A stretch of 64,000 nt of DNA from Parietaria judaica (Eukaryota; Streptophyta; Magnoliopsida; Rosales; Urticaceae). Both the position numbers and the translations under genes were made by a program. The stretch covers positions 27,812,586-27,876,585 of the forward strand of contig OX940871.1 of the NCBI GenBank assembly GCA_954871525.1. Reading direction: 5' to 3'. This document shows positions 1-12,403 of this stretch, piece after piece (position 1 is the first letter of the stretch; every line of letters starts with the position of its first letter). The notes below the pieces were generated by a model. The model worked only from the letters and a program-made list of their open reading frames with translations. It searched no databases and was not told the DNA's origin.

Positions 1-2768
1 ATTTCCTATAGCATTTCTTTATTGTACATTGTTTATAACCTAAAATTTTGAACCAATTGAAAAAATAATGATTTTAGGGCGTATACATTGGAATTTTAAT
101 ATTACAAGCGTTCTCATGCAAAAATATGCAACGATTAAATTGTTGACGAGAAATACAATAGGAAATGCTACTATAGCATTTCTTTATTTTACATTGTTTA
201 CAACCTAAAATTTTGAACCAATTGAAAAAATAATGATTTTAGGGCTTATACATTGGAATTTTAATATTACAAGCGTTCTCATACAAAAATATGCAAGGAT
301 TAAATTGTTGATAAGAAATGCCATAGGAAATGTTTCATTTCTTTATTTTACATTGTTTAAGACCTAAATTTCGAACCAATTGAAAAAATAATGATTTTAG
401 GGCTTATACATTGGAATTTGAATATAACAACAGTTCTCATGCAATAATATGCAATGATTAAATTATTGACGAGAAATGCCATAGGAAATGCTCCTATAGC
501 ATTTCTTTATTTTACATTGTTTACAACCTAAAATTTTGAACCAATTGAAAAAATAATGATTTTAGGGCTTATACATTGGAATTTTATTATTACAAGCGTT
601 CTCATGCAAAAATATTCAAGGATTAAATTGTTGACGAGAAATGCCATAGGAAATGCTATAGCATTTCCTATAGCATTTCTTTATTTTACATTGTTTACAA
701 CCTAAAATTTCAAACCTATTGAAAAAATAATGATTTTAGGTCTTACGCGTTGGAATTTTGAATAATACAAGCGTTCTCATGCAAAAATATGCAAGGATTA
801 AGATGTTGACAAGTAATGCCATAGCATTTCCTATAGCATTTCTTTATTTTACATAGTTTACAACCTAAAATTTTGAACCAATTGAAAAAATAATGATTTA
901 GGGCTCATACTTTTGAATTTTAATATTACAAGCGTTCTCATGCAATAATATGCAAGGATTAAATTATTGACGAGATATGCTAGCATTTTCTTTAGCATTT
1001 CTTTATTTTACATTGTTTACAACCTAAAATTTTGAACCAATTGAAAAAATAATGGTTTTAGGGATTATACATTGGAATTTTAATATTACAAGCGTTCTCA
1101 TTCAAAAATATGCAACGATTAAATTGTTGACGAGTAATGCCATAACATTTCCTATATCATTTCTTTATTTTACAATTTTTACAGCCTAAAATTTCGAACC
1201 AATTGAAAAAATAATGATTATAGGGCTCATACTTTGGAATTTTAATATTACAAGCATTCTCATGCAAAAATATGCAAGGATTAAATTATTGATGAGAAAT
1301 GCTAGTATTTTCTGTAGCATTTCTATATTTTACATTGTTTACAACCTAAAACTTCGAACCAATTGAAAAAATAATGGTTTTAGGGCTTATACAATGGAAT
1401 TTTAATATTACAAGCGTTCTCATGCAAAAATATGCAAGGATTAAATTGTTGACAAGAAATTTCATAGGAAATTCTATAGCAATTCCTATAGCATTTATTT
1501 ATGTTATATTGTTTACAACCAAAAATTTTGAACCAATTGAAAAAATAAGTATTTTAGGGCATATACATTGCAATTTTAATATTACAAGCTTCTCATGCAA
1601 AAATATGCAAGCATTAAATTATTGACGAGAAATGCCATCGGAAATGCTATAGCATTTCCTATTACATTTCTTTATTTTACATGGTTTATGACCTAAAATT
1701 TCGAACAAATTGAAAAAATAATGATTTTAGGGCATACACGTTGGAATTTTAATATTACAAGCGGTCTCATGCAAAAATATGTAAGGATTAAATTGTTGAC
1801 GAGAAATGCCATACGAAACAGCATTTCTTTATTTTACATTGTTTACAACCTAAGATTTTGAACCAATTGAAAAAATAATGATTTTAGGGCTTATACATTG
1901 GAATTTTAATATTACAATTGTTCTCATGCAAAAATATGGAAGGATTAAATTGTTAACGAGAAATGCTTGTTAATTTCTATAGCATTTCTTTATTTTACAT
2001 TGTTTACGACCTAAAATTTCGAACCATTTGAAAAAATAATGATTTTACGGCTTATACATTGGAATTTTAATATTACAAGCGTTCTCATGAAAAAATACGC
2101 AAGCATTAAATTGTTGACGAGAAATGCTATAGGAGCATTTCTTTATTTTACATTGTTTACGAACTAATATTTTGAATCAATTGAAAAAATAATGATTTTA
2201 GGGCTTATACATTGGAATTTTCATATTACAAGCGTTCTCATGCAAAAATATGCAAGGATTAAATTGTTGACGAGAAACGCCATAGGAAATGCTATAGCAT
2301 TTCCTATAGCATTTCTTTATTTTACATTGTTTACAACCTAAAATTTCAAACCAATTTAAAAAATAATAATTTTAAGGGCTTATACATTGGAATTTTAATA
2401 TTAGAAACGTCCTCATGCAAAAAAATGCAAAGATTAAATTGTTAACGAGAAATGCTATAGGAAATGCTATAGAATTTCCTATAGCATTTCTTTATTTTAC
2501 ATTGTTTACGACCTAAAATTTTGAACCAATTGAAAAAAATAATTATTTTAGGGCTTATACGTTGGAATTTGAATATAACAAGAGTTCTCATGCAAAAATA
2601 TGCAAGGATTAAATTGTTGACGAGAAATGCCATAGGAAATAATGATTTTAGGGCTTATACATTGGAATTTTAATATTACAAGCATTCTCATGCAAAAATA
2701 TGCAAGGATAAAATGGTTGACGAGAAATGCCATAGGAAATAAAATATGCAAGGATAAAATGGTTGACG
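1..2768 (-). repeat. Satellite array, minority orientation, left block
   Basis: This is a tandem array of the ~158-174 bp AT-rich satellite monomer, reading in the orientation opposite to the main array. It is recognisable by repeated phrases such as ATGATTTTAGGGCTTATAC, found near positions 68, 233, 391, 556 and 729, which gives spacings of 158-173 bp. Many monomers here are shorter than 174 bp because part of the central palindrome is deleted. Short open frames such as 1374-1625 exist only because the repeat lacks stops in places. No gene is supported. The right edge is a disturbed junction with an LTR fragment. Confidence 0.96.
1640..2330 (-). repeat. Four-monomer higher-order unit, left copy
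   Basis: Four consecutive monomers carry diagnostic variants in a fixed order. They are ACATGGTTTATGACC (~1678), ACAACCTAAGATTTTG (~1843), a monomer with AACCATTTG (~2020) and ACGAACTAATATTTTG (~2158). The same order recurs at about 6150-6790, and a shorter version occurs near 5384-5710. This shows that the '-' block has its own higher-order organisation, different from the units of the '+' array. Confidence 0.75.
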
Positions 2769-2770
2769 CA
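2695..2770. repeat. Partial 46-bp tandem duplication at LTR junction
   Basis: A satellite segment beginning AAAATATGCAAGGATAAAAT is present at 2695-2740 and starts again at 2741. The second copy runs only to GTTGACG before the sequence turns into LTR DNA at about 2766. The three to four bases ACG(C) are shared by satellite and LTR at the join. A monomer just upstream (about 2625-2645) also lacks most of its palindrome and linker. Together these look like an end-joining or replication-slippage scar, not a clean transposon boundary. Confidence 0.7.
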
Positions 2771-3283
2771 AAAGGTTTGTTTTACTCACAAAAATATATC
2801 AAGGGACGATCACTTCTAAATGCATAATGCAATGTCCGGTTATAATTTATAACTTCTTATAAACATATTATTGGGCCCTGCGTGCGTACCAGCGTGCTAT
2901 AATACCAACGGGGACCGGGGGCGCGACCCTAACCAAGTCAGCCCGCGGCAAACATCTCACGACGTGTCATTTGAGACTACTCGACTCAATACAGTCGGAG
3001 GCTTCATACACATTGTAATCAGTGACTACGCGAGCCAATATAAAATGGTTGGTACGACACAATTTACTAAAAGTGTCATACATATATATAGTATCACTAC
3101 AGATTGTATGAATGACTAAATGCTCATGCTTTTCCGATATGCTCACAATGCGTATCGAACATAATTCGTACTACGGTAGAATTAAACTACCAAACCATAC
3201 AACCATGAATTTCACACCACACACAATCAAACAAACCACATTATTATTGTTGTGTTGCAGTGAGTACTTTTACGTACCTTACT
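2766..3283 (-). other. Conserved island within the left LTR fragment
   Basis: This 518-bp, relatively GC-rich stretch includes the run GGACCGGGGGCGCGACCC near 2911-2930. It matches the 519-bp island at 24132-24650 far better than the rest of the two LTRs match each other. Antisense to the LTR it holds two overlapping open frames (2871-3119 and 3112-3321), both also open in the other copy. I see no known protein family in them. Conservation of a regulatory or transcribed (R/U5) part of the LTR is the simpler explanation. Confidence 0.6.
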
Positions 3284-4511
3284 CTCTTATAAGTCCTACT
3301 CACTTGAAGGTGCTGCCTTAAGAACTGTGTTTCCTGATATTTTAATTCATATCAGTTTTCACAAATACATACACTTTTATTCTCTTATGTTCCCTTTTTT
3401 TTAGGGAGGTTACTACGTGATCAACTAATATTCAACTAACTATCCTATGCCTACTGAATCATCTCTAACACACACGTTTTTTTATGTACAAGAAACAGTA
3501 ACAATTCATTGATTTTAATATCGTGTACGTCTGACACTAGAAATAATACATGATTATAACTTGATTACCTACTGCATATGACATCTATGTCCATATGTAT
3601 ATACACCGAGGTACGTGTGTGTAATTTTCCAATAAAAAACTAAGTGCAGCCCCTATTTAGAAACGCAAACACTCATTTTCCTATGTATATCCATATAATA
3701 TACTATATATATCATTGTAAATATTTTATATTAATTGGAGCTGCAAAAAAAATGTTTACTAAAGATTTAATAAACTAGAAAACATTAATCTTTTATACAT
3801 TTATATACATATACATACATGGCTAGCTAATCTCCTTGATAAATTCATAGCAGCCAAGGTATAAAGTCATTTACTTCCACTTACATGCATAGATTTGTCC
3901 ATCCGCTACTAATAATAATTAACCTAACATTATCACCCAATACCATTTATAGATGTATGTTATAAATAAGGAAAATTGAAAGAGACGAGCTCACCAACAA
4001 CTTCAAGCTGAAAAAGGGAGTCGACCACGAGAAGGGAAAACGATTTTGAGAGACAGGGACTACTTAGGAAAATATAGGTGTTCTTATCATATATATATAT
4101 ATAACTAATAAATTAAAAGGATAAGATTATACAAGTCGGTTGATAAAGTAAAAGTGGAATAGATTATTACATACTTATCAAAATAATGATAACCTTTCTG
4201 TATATATATCTATATATAACATATATACATATAAATATAGGTCGGTTGATAATCTGCAGCTTATTGATTGTTCACAAATTACATAACTTAGTGGCAAAGT
4301 TATATGTATTTGCATATAAAATAAAAAATATAAGACGTAGTATTTATTTTAAGGCCCTTATAATTTATATAAATAACCAAGAGATTCTTAATATTTTTCA
4401 TCATCACAACTAGAGATGATACTTTCTCAAAACTAAAATAATGAGGTATATTTGCAATCTCATCGTTGACACTTCAAAACGATAATATACAAAACTTGTA
4501 CGGCTACTACA
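2766..4511 (-). mobile_element. Truncated LTR of a Ty3/gypsy-like element (minus strand)
   Basis: This is non-satellite sequence whose reverse complement starts TGTAGTAGCCGTA at 4511, the same 13 bases that open the LTR at 23118. It stays homologous up to the TTTTGCGT that corresponds to 24649. It lacks the last ~400 bp of the LTR, the primer-binding site and all internal sequence. Homology is very uneven: 2766-3283 is nearly identical by eye to 24132-24650, while 3284-4480 matches 23118-24131 only in patches and is ~200 bp longer. It therefore belongs to the same or a sister family, but is not the partner LTR of the right-hand element. The short open frame 4186-4413 has no recognisable product. 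No target duplication can be tested because one end is missing. Confidence 0.85.
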
Positions 4512-6800
4512 AAATGCTATAGCATTACCTATAGCAATTATATATTTTACATTGTTTACAACCAAAAATTTCGAACCAATTGAAAAAATAATGATTTTAG
4601 GGCTTATACATTGGAATTTTAATATTACAAGCTACTCATGCAAAAATATGCAAGGATTAAATTATTGACGAGAAATGCCATAGGAAATGCTAGCATTTCC
4701 TATAGCATTTATTTATTTTACATGGTTTACAACCTAAAATTTCGAATCAATTGAGAAAATAATGATTTTAGGGCTTATACATTAGAATTTTAATATAACA
4801 AGCGTTCTCGTGCAAATATATGCAAGCATTAAATTGTTGACGAGAAATGCCATAGGAAATAGCATTTCTTTATTTTATATTGTTTACAACCTAAGATTTT
4901 GAACAAATTGAAAAAATAATGATTTTAGGGCTTATACATTGGAATTTTAATATTACAAGCGTTCTCATGCAAAAATATACAAGGATTAAATTGTAGACGA
5001 GAAATGCCACAGGAAATTCTATAGCATTTCCTATAGCATTTCTTTATTTTACATTGTTTACAACCTAAAACTTCGAACCAATTGAAAAAATAATGCTTTT
5101 AGGGCTTATACATTGGAATTTGAATATAACAAGAGTTCTCATGCAAAAATATGCAAGGATTAAATTGTTAACGAAAAATGCCATAGCATTTCCTATAGCA
5201 TTTATTTATTTTACATTGTTTACAACTAAAAATTTCGAACCAATTGAAAATATAATGATTTTAGGGCTTATACTTTGGAATTATAATATTACAAGTTTCT
5301 CATGCAAAAATATGCAAGGATTAAATTATTGACGAGAAATGCCATAGGAAACACTATAGCTTTTCCTATAGCATTTCTTTATTTTACATGGTTTACGACA
5401 AAAAATTTCGAACCAATTGAAAAAATAATTATTTTAGGGCTTATACATTGGAATTTTAATATTACAAGCGTTCTCATGCAAAAATATGCAAGGATTAAAT
5501 TTTTGACGAGAAATGCCATAAAAATAGCATTTCTTTATTTTACATTGTTTACAACCTAAGATTTTGAACCAATTGAAAAAATAATGATTTTAGGGCTTAT
5601 ACATTGGAATTTTAATATTACAAGCGTTCTCATGCAAAAATATGCAAGCATTAAATTGTTGACGAGAAATGCTACAGGAGAATTTCTTTATTTTACATTG
5701 TTTACGAACTAATATTTTGAACCAATTGAAAAAATAATGATTTTAGGGATTATACATTGGAATTTTAATCTTACAAGCATTTTCATGCTAAAATATACAA
5801 GGATTAAATTGTGGACGAGAAATGCCAGCATTTTCTATAGAATTTCTTAATTTTACATTGTTTACAACCTAAAATTTCAAACCATTTGAAAAAATAATTA
5901 TTTTAAGGGCTTATGCATTGGAATTTTAATATTACAAGCGTTCTCATGCAAAAAAATGCAAGGATTAAATTATTGACGAGAAATGCCATAGGAAATGCTA
6001 TAGAATTTCCTACAGCATTTCTTTATTTTACATTGTTTACAACCTAAAATTTTGAACCAATTGAAAAAATAATGATTTTAGGGCTTATACATTGAAATTT
6101 TAATATTACAAGCGTTTTCATGCAAAAATATGCAAGGATTAAATTGTTGACGAGAAATGCCATAGGAAATGCTAGCATTTCCTATAGAATTTAATGATTT
6201 TACATGGTTTATGACCTAAAATTTCAAACCAATTGAAAAAATAATGATTTTAGGGCTTATACGTTGGAATTTTAATATTACAAGCGTTCTCATGCAAAAA
6301 TATGCAAGGATTAAATTGTTGACGAGAATTGCCATAGGAAATATCATTTCTTTATTTTACATTATTTACAACCTAAGATTTCGAACCAATTGAAAAAAAT
6401 AATGATTTTAAGGCTTATATATTGGAATTTTAATATTACAATCGTTCTCATGCAAAAATATGCAAGGATTAAATTGTTAACGAGAAATGCCAAAGGAAAT
6501 GCTATAGCATTTCCTATGGCATTTCTTTATTTTACATTGTTTATGACCTAAAATTTTGAACCATTTGAAAAAATAATGATTTTACGGCTTATACATTGGA
6601 ATTTTAATATTACAAGCGTTCTAATGCAAAAATATGCAAGCATTAAATTGTTGACGATAAATGCTATAGGAGCATTTCTTTATTTTACATTGTTTACGAA
6701 CTAATATTTTGAACCAATTCAAAAAATAATGATTTTAGGGCTTATACATTGGAATTTTAATATTACAAGCGTTCTCATGCAAAAATATGCAAGGATTAAA
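4512..6800 (-). repeat. Satellite array, minority orientation, second block
   Basis: The monomers continue in the same orientation as in 1-2768, right up to the orientation switch. The LTR fragment begins immediately next to a palindrome core (AAATGCTATAGC at 4512), so it lies within a monomer. Several short open frames here (5093-5332, 5302-5559) are read-through of monomers that have lost the usual TAA stop. They are not genes. Confidence 0.95.
6150..6790 (-). repeat. Four-monomer higher-order unit, right copy
   Basis: This region repeats the marker order seen at 1640-2330: ACATGGTTTATGACC (~6192), ACAACCTAAGATTTCG (~6365), a monomer with AACCATTTG (~6555) and ACGAACTAATATTTTG (~6695). The unit ends a few bases before the point where the array reverses. 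Confidence 0.75.
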
Positions 6801-6822
6801 AATATGCAAAAATATGCAAGCG
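6801..6822. other. Satellite orientation switch point
   Basis: To the left, monomers read ...GCAAGGATTAAA (ending at 6800). After a short stretch made of repeated AATATGCAA words, the sequence resumes as CGTCACCAATTTAATC in the opposite orientation, which persists to the end of the window. The arms 6769-6800 and 6836-6875 are inverted copies of one monomer segment separated by ~35 bp, so the junction can fold into a hairpin. It could be a real inversion breakpoint or an assembly join. Confidence 0.9.
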
Positions 6823-9800
6823 TTCTCGTCACCAATTTAATCTTTGCATATTTTTGCATGAGAATTCTTGTAATATTCAAAGTTCCAATGTATAGACCCT
6901 AAAATATTTATTTTTTCAATTGGTTCAAAATTTTAGGTTGTAAACAATGTAAAATAAAGAAATGCTATAAGAAATGCTATAGCATTTCCTACGGCATTTC
7001 TCGTCAACAATTTAATCCTTGCATATTTTTGCATGAGAACGCTTGTAATATTAAAATTCCAATGTATAAGCCCTAAAATAATTATTTTTTCAATTGGTTC
7101 GAAATTTTAGGTTGTAAACAATGTAAAATAAAGAAATGCTATAGGAAATGCTGTAGCATTTGCTATGGCATTTCTCGTCAACAATTTAATCCTTGCATAA
7201 TTTTGAATGAGAACGCTTGTAATTTTAAAATTCCAATGTATAAGCCCTAAAATCGTTATTTTTTCATTTGGTTTGAAATTTTAGGTTGTAAACAATGTAA
7301 AATAAAAAAATGCTATACGAAATGCTATAGCATTTCCTATGGCATTTCTCGTCAACAATTTAATCCTTGCATATTTTTCATGAAAACGCTTGTAATATTA
7401 AAATTCCAATGTCTAAACCCTAAAATAATTATTTTTTCAATTGGTTCGAAATTTTAGGTTATAAACAATGTAACATAAAGAAATGCTATAGGAAATGCTA
7501 TAGCATTTGCTAGGCATTTCTCGTCAACAATTAAATCCTTCCATATTTTTGCATGAGAACACTTGTAATAATAAAATTCCAATGTATAAGCCCTAAAACC
7601 ATTATTTTTTCAATTGGTTCGAAATTTTAGGTTGTAAACAATTTAAAATAAAGAAATGCTATAGGAAATGCTATAGCATTTGCTATGGCATTTCTCGTCT
7701 AACATTTAATCCTTGCATATTTTTGCATGAGAACGCTTTTAATATTAGAATTCCAATGTATAAGCCCTAAAATCATTATTTTTTCAATTGGTTTGAAATT
7801 TTAGGTTGTACACAATGTAAAATAAAGAAATGCTATACGAAATGCTATAGCATTTCCTATGGCATTTCTCGTCAACAATTAAATCCTTGCATATTTTTTC
7901 ATGAGAACGCTTGTAATATTAAAATTCAAATGTATAAACCCTAAAACCATTATTTTTTCAATTGGTTCAAAATTTTAGGTTGTAATCATTGTAAAATAAA
8001 GAAATGCTATAGCATTTTCTATGGCATTTCTCGTCAACAATTTAATGCTTGCGGATTTTTCCATGAGAACGCTTGTAATATTAAAATTCCAATGTATAAG
8101 CCCTAAAACCATTATTTTTTCAATTGGTTCGAAATTTTAGGTTGTAAAAAATGTAAAATAAAGAAATGCTATAAGATATGCTATAGCATTTCCTATGGCA
8201 TTTCTCGTCAACAATTTAATCCTTGCATATTTTTTCATGAGAACGCTTGTAATATTAAAATTACAATATATAAACCCTAAAACCATTATTTTTTCAATTG
8301 GTTCAAAATTTTAGGTTGTAAACAATGTAAAATAAAGAAATGCTATAGGAAATGATATTGCATTTCCTATGGCATTTCTCGTCAACAATTTAATCCTTGC
8401 ATATTTTTCCATGAGAACGCTTGTAATATTAAAATTCCAATGTATATGTCCTAAAATCATTATTTTTTCAATTGGTTTGAAATTATAGGTTGAAAAGAAT
8501 GTAAAATAAAGAAATACTATAGGAGATGCTAGCATTTCCTATGGCATTTCTCGTTAACAAATTAATCCTTGCGTATTTTTGCATGAGAACGCTTGTAATA
8601 TTAAAATTCCAATGTATAGGCCCTAAAATCATAATTTTTTTAATTTGTTCGAAATTTTAGGTTGTAAACTATGTAAAATAAAAAAATGCTATAGGAAATG
8701 CTATAGCATTCGCTATGGCATTTCTCGTCAACAACTTAATCCTTGCATATTTTTGCATGAGAACGCTTGTAAAATATTAAAATTCCAATGTATAGGCCCT
8801 CAAATAATTATTTTTTCAATTGGTTCAAAATTTTAGGTTGTAAACAATGTATACAAAAGAAATGCTATAGCATTTCCTATGGCATTTCTCTTCAACAATT
8901 TAATCCTTGCATATTTTTGCATGAGAACGCATGTAATATTAAAATTCCAATGTATAAGCTCTAATATCATTATTTTTTCAATTGGTTCAAAATTTTAGGT
9001 TTTAAACAATGTAAAATAAAGAAATGCTATAGGAAATGCTATAGCATTTCCTATGGCATTTCTCGTCAACAATTTAATCCTTGCATATTTTTTCATAATA
9101 ACGCTTGTAATATTAAAATTCCAATGTATAAACCATAAAATCATTATTTTTTCAATTGGTTCGAAATTTTAGGTTGCAAACAATGTACAATAAAGAATTG
9201 CTAAAGGAAATGCTATAGAATTTTCTATGGCATTTCTCGTCAACAAATTAATCCTTGCAAATTTTTGCATGAGAACGCTTGTAATATTAAAATTCCAATG
9301 TATTAGCCCTAAAATAATTATTTTTTCAATTGGTTCAAAGTTTTAGGTTGTAACAATGTAAAATAAAGAAATGCTATAGGAAATGCTATAACATTCGCTA
9401 TGGCTTTTCTCGTCAACAATTAGAATTTTTGCATATTTTTGCATGAGAACGCTTGTAATATTAAAATTCCAATGCATAGGCCCTAAAATCAATATTTTTT
9501 CAATTGGTTTGAAATTTTAAGTTGTAAACAATTTAAAATAAAGAAATGCTATAGCATTCCCTATGGCATTTCTCGTCAACAATTTAATCCTTGCATATTT
9601 TTGCATGAGAACGCTTCTAATATTAAAATTCCAATGTATAAGCCCTAAAATCGTTATTTTTTCATTTGGTTCAAAATTTTAGGTTGTAAAAAATGTAAAA
9701 TAAAAAAATGCTATACGAAATGCTATAGCATTTCCTATGGCATTTCTCGTCAACAATTGAATACTTGCATATTTTTCATGAAAACGCTTGTAATATTAAA

Positions 9801-10321
9801 ATTCCAATGTATAAACCCTAAAACCATTATTTTTTCAATTGATTCGAAATTTTAGGTTGTAAACAATGTAAAATAAAGAAATGCTAGCATTTCCTATGGC
9901 ATTTCTCGTCAACAATTTAATCCTTGCATATTTGTGCATGAGAACGCTTGTAATATTAAAATTCCAATGTATAAGCCCTAAAATCATTATTTTTTCAATT
10001 GGTTCGAATTTTAGGTTGTAAACAATGTAAAATAAAGAAATGCTATAGGAAATGCTGTAGCATTTGCTATGGCATTTCTCGTCAACAATTTAATCCTTGC
10101 ATGTTTTTGCATGAGAACGCTTGTAATATAAAAATTCCAATGTATAAGCTCTAAAATCGTTATTTTTTCATTTGGTTCGAAATTTTAGGTTGTAAACAAT
10201 GTAAAATAAAGAAATGCTATACGAAATGCTATAGCCTTTCCTATGGCATTTCTCGTCAACAATTTAATCCTTGTATATTTTTTCATGAGAACGCTTGTAA
10301 TATTAAAATTCCAATGTATAT

Positions 10322-12403
10322 GTCCTAAAACCATTATTTTTTCAATTGGTTCGAAATTTTAGGTTGTAAACAATGTAAAATAAAGAAATGCTATACGAAA
10401 TGCTATAGAATTTCCTATGGCATTTCTCGTCAACAATTTAATCCTTGCATATTTTTTCATGAGAACGCTTGTAATATTAAAATTACAATGTATGAACCCT
10501 AAAACCATTATTTTTTCAATTGGTTCGAAATTTTAGGTTGTAAACAATGTAAAATAAAGAAATGCTATAGGAAATGCTATTGCATTTTCTATGGCATTTC
10601 TCGTCAACAATTTAATCCTTGCATATTTTTGCATGAGAACGCTTGTAATATTAAAATTCCAATGTATAAGCCCTAAAATCATTATTTTTTCAATTGGTTC
10701 GAAATTTTAGGTTGTATACAATGTAAAATAAAGAAATGTTATAGCAAATGTTGTAGCATTTGCTATGGCATTTCTCGTCAACAATTTAATCCTTGCATAT
10801 TTTTGCATGAGAACGCTTGTAATATAAAAATTCCAATGTATAAGCCCTAAAAACGTTATTTTTTCATTTGGTTCAAAATTTTAGGTTGTAAACAATGTAA
10901 AATAAAAAAATGCTATACGAAATGCTATAGCATTTCCTATGGCATTTCTCGTCAACAATTTAATCCTTGCATATTTTTCATGAAAACGCTTGTAATATTA
11001 AAATTCCAATGTATAAACCCTAAAACCATTATTTTTTCAATTGGTTTCGAAATTTTAGGTTGTAAACAATGTAACATAAAGAAATGCTATAAGAAATGCT
11101 ATAGCATTTGCTATGGCATTTCTCGTCAACAATTAAATCCTTGCATATTTTTGCATGAGAACGCTTGTAATATTAAAATTCCAATTTATAAGCCCTAAAA
11201 TCATTATTTTTTCAATTGGTTCGAAATTTTAGGTTGTAAACAATGTAAAATAAAGAAATGCTAAAGGAAATGCTATAGCATTTCCTATGGCATTTCTCGT
11301 CAACAAATTAATCCTTGCATATTTTTTCATGAGAACGCTTGTAATATTAAAATTCCAATGTATAAACCATAAAACCTTTATTTTTCCAATTGGTTCATAT
11401 TTTAGGTTGTAAACAATGTACAATAAAGAAATTATAAAGGAAATGCTAGCATTTCTTATCGCATTTCTTGTCAATAATTTAATCCTTGCATATTTTTGCA
11501 TGAGAGCGCTTGTAATATTAAAATTCCAATGTATAAGCCCTAAAATCATTATTTTTTCAATTGGTTCGAAATTTTAGGTTTTAAACAATGTAAAATAAAG
11601 AAATGCTATACGAAATGCTAGCATTTCCTATGGCATTTCTCGTCAACAATTTAATCCTTGCATATGTTTGCATGAGAACGCATGTAATATTAAAATTCCA
11701 ATGTAAAAGCCCTAAAATAATTATTTTATCAATTGGTTCGAAAATTTAGGTTGTAAACAATGTAAAATAAAGAAATGCTATAGGAAATGCGATAGCATTT
11801 CATATGGCATTTCTCGTCAACAATTTAACCCTGCAAATTTTTGCATGAGAACGCTTGTAATATTAAAATTCCAATGTATAAACGATAAAATCATTATTTT
11901 TTCAATTGGTTCAAAATTTTAGGTTGTAAACAATGTACAATGAAGAAATGCTAAAAGAAATGCTATAGCATTTCCTATGGCAATTCTCGTCAACAAATTA
12001 ATCCTTGTGTACTTTTGCATGAGAACGCTTGTAATATTAAAAATCCAATGTATAAGCCCTAAAATCATTATTTTTTCGGTTGGTTCGAAATCTTAGGTTT
12101 TAAACATTGTAAAATAAAGAAATGCTATAGGAAATGATATAGCATTCGCTATGGCATTTTTAGTCAACAATTTAATCTTTGCATATTTTTGCATGAGAAC
12201 GCTTGTAATGTTAAAATTCCAATGTATAGGTCCTAAAATCATTATTTTTTCAATTGGTTCGAAATGTTAGGTTGTAAAAAACGTAAAATAAAGAAATGCT
12301 ATAGGAAATGCTATAGCATTTTCTATGGCATTTCTCGTCAATAATTTAATCCTTGCATATTTTTGCATGAGAACGCTTGTAATATTAAAATTCCAATGTA
12401 TAT
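10322..12403 (+). repeat. 12-monomer block, first copy (~2082 bp)
   Basis: This ordered set of variant monomers recurs immediately downstream. Anchors include a monomer with TTTTTCATGAAAACGC at ~10975, repeated at ~13057; CAATGTAACATAAAG at ~11070, repeated at ~13148; and a monomer with AAACCATAAAACCTTTATT at ~11371. The offset of 2082 bp corresponds to twelve monomers. Confidence 0.8.

Noticed and set aside
4186..4413. 75-codon ORF in the left LTR fragment
   Set aside because: It lies in AT-rich TATATA-type LTR sequence and is not conserved in the other LTR copy.
2766..4511. Left LTR fragment as the 3' LTR partner of the right-hand element, separated by inversion
   Set aside because: The two LTRs have diverged strongly outside one island, each has its own 5' terminus embedded at a different monomer position, and the left copy lacks the LTR's 3' end.
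7617..7630. B-box-like GGTTCGAAATT in every monomer, hinting at a tRNA-derived satellite
   Set aside because: The last conserved C of the B-box is absent and no A-box lies at tRNA spacing. The match is explained by a TTCGAA palindrome in AT-rich sequence.
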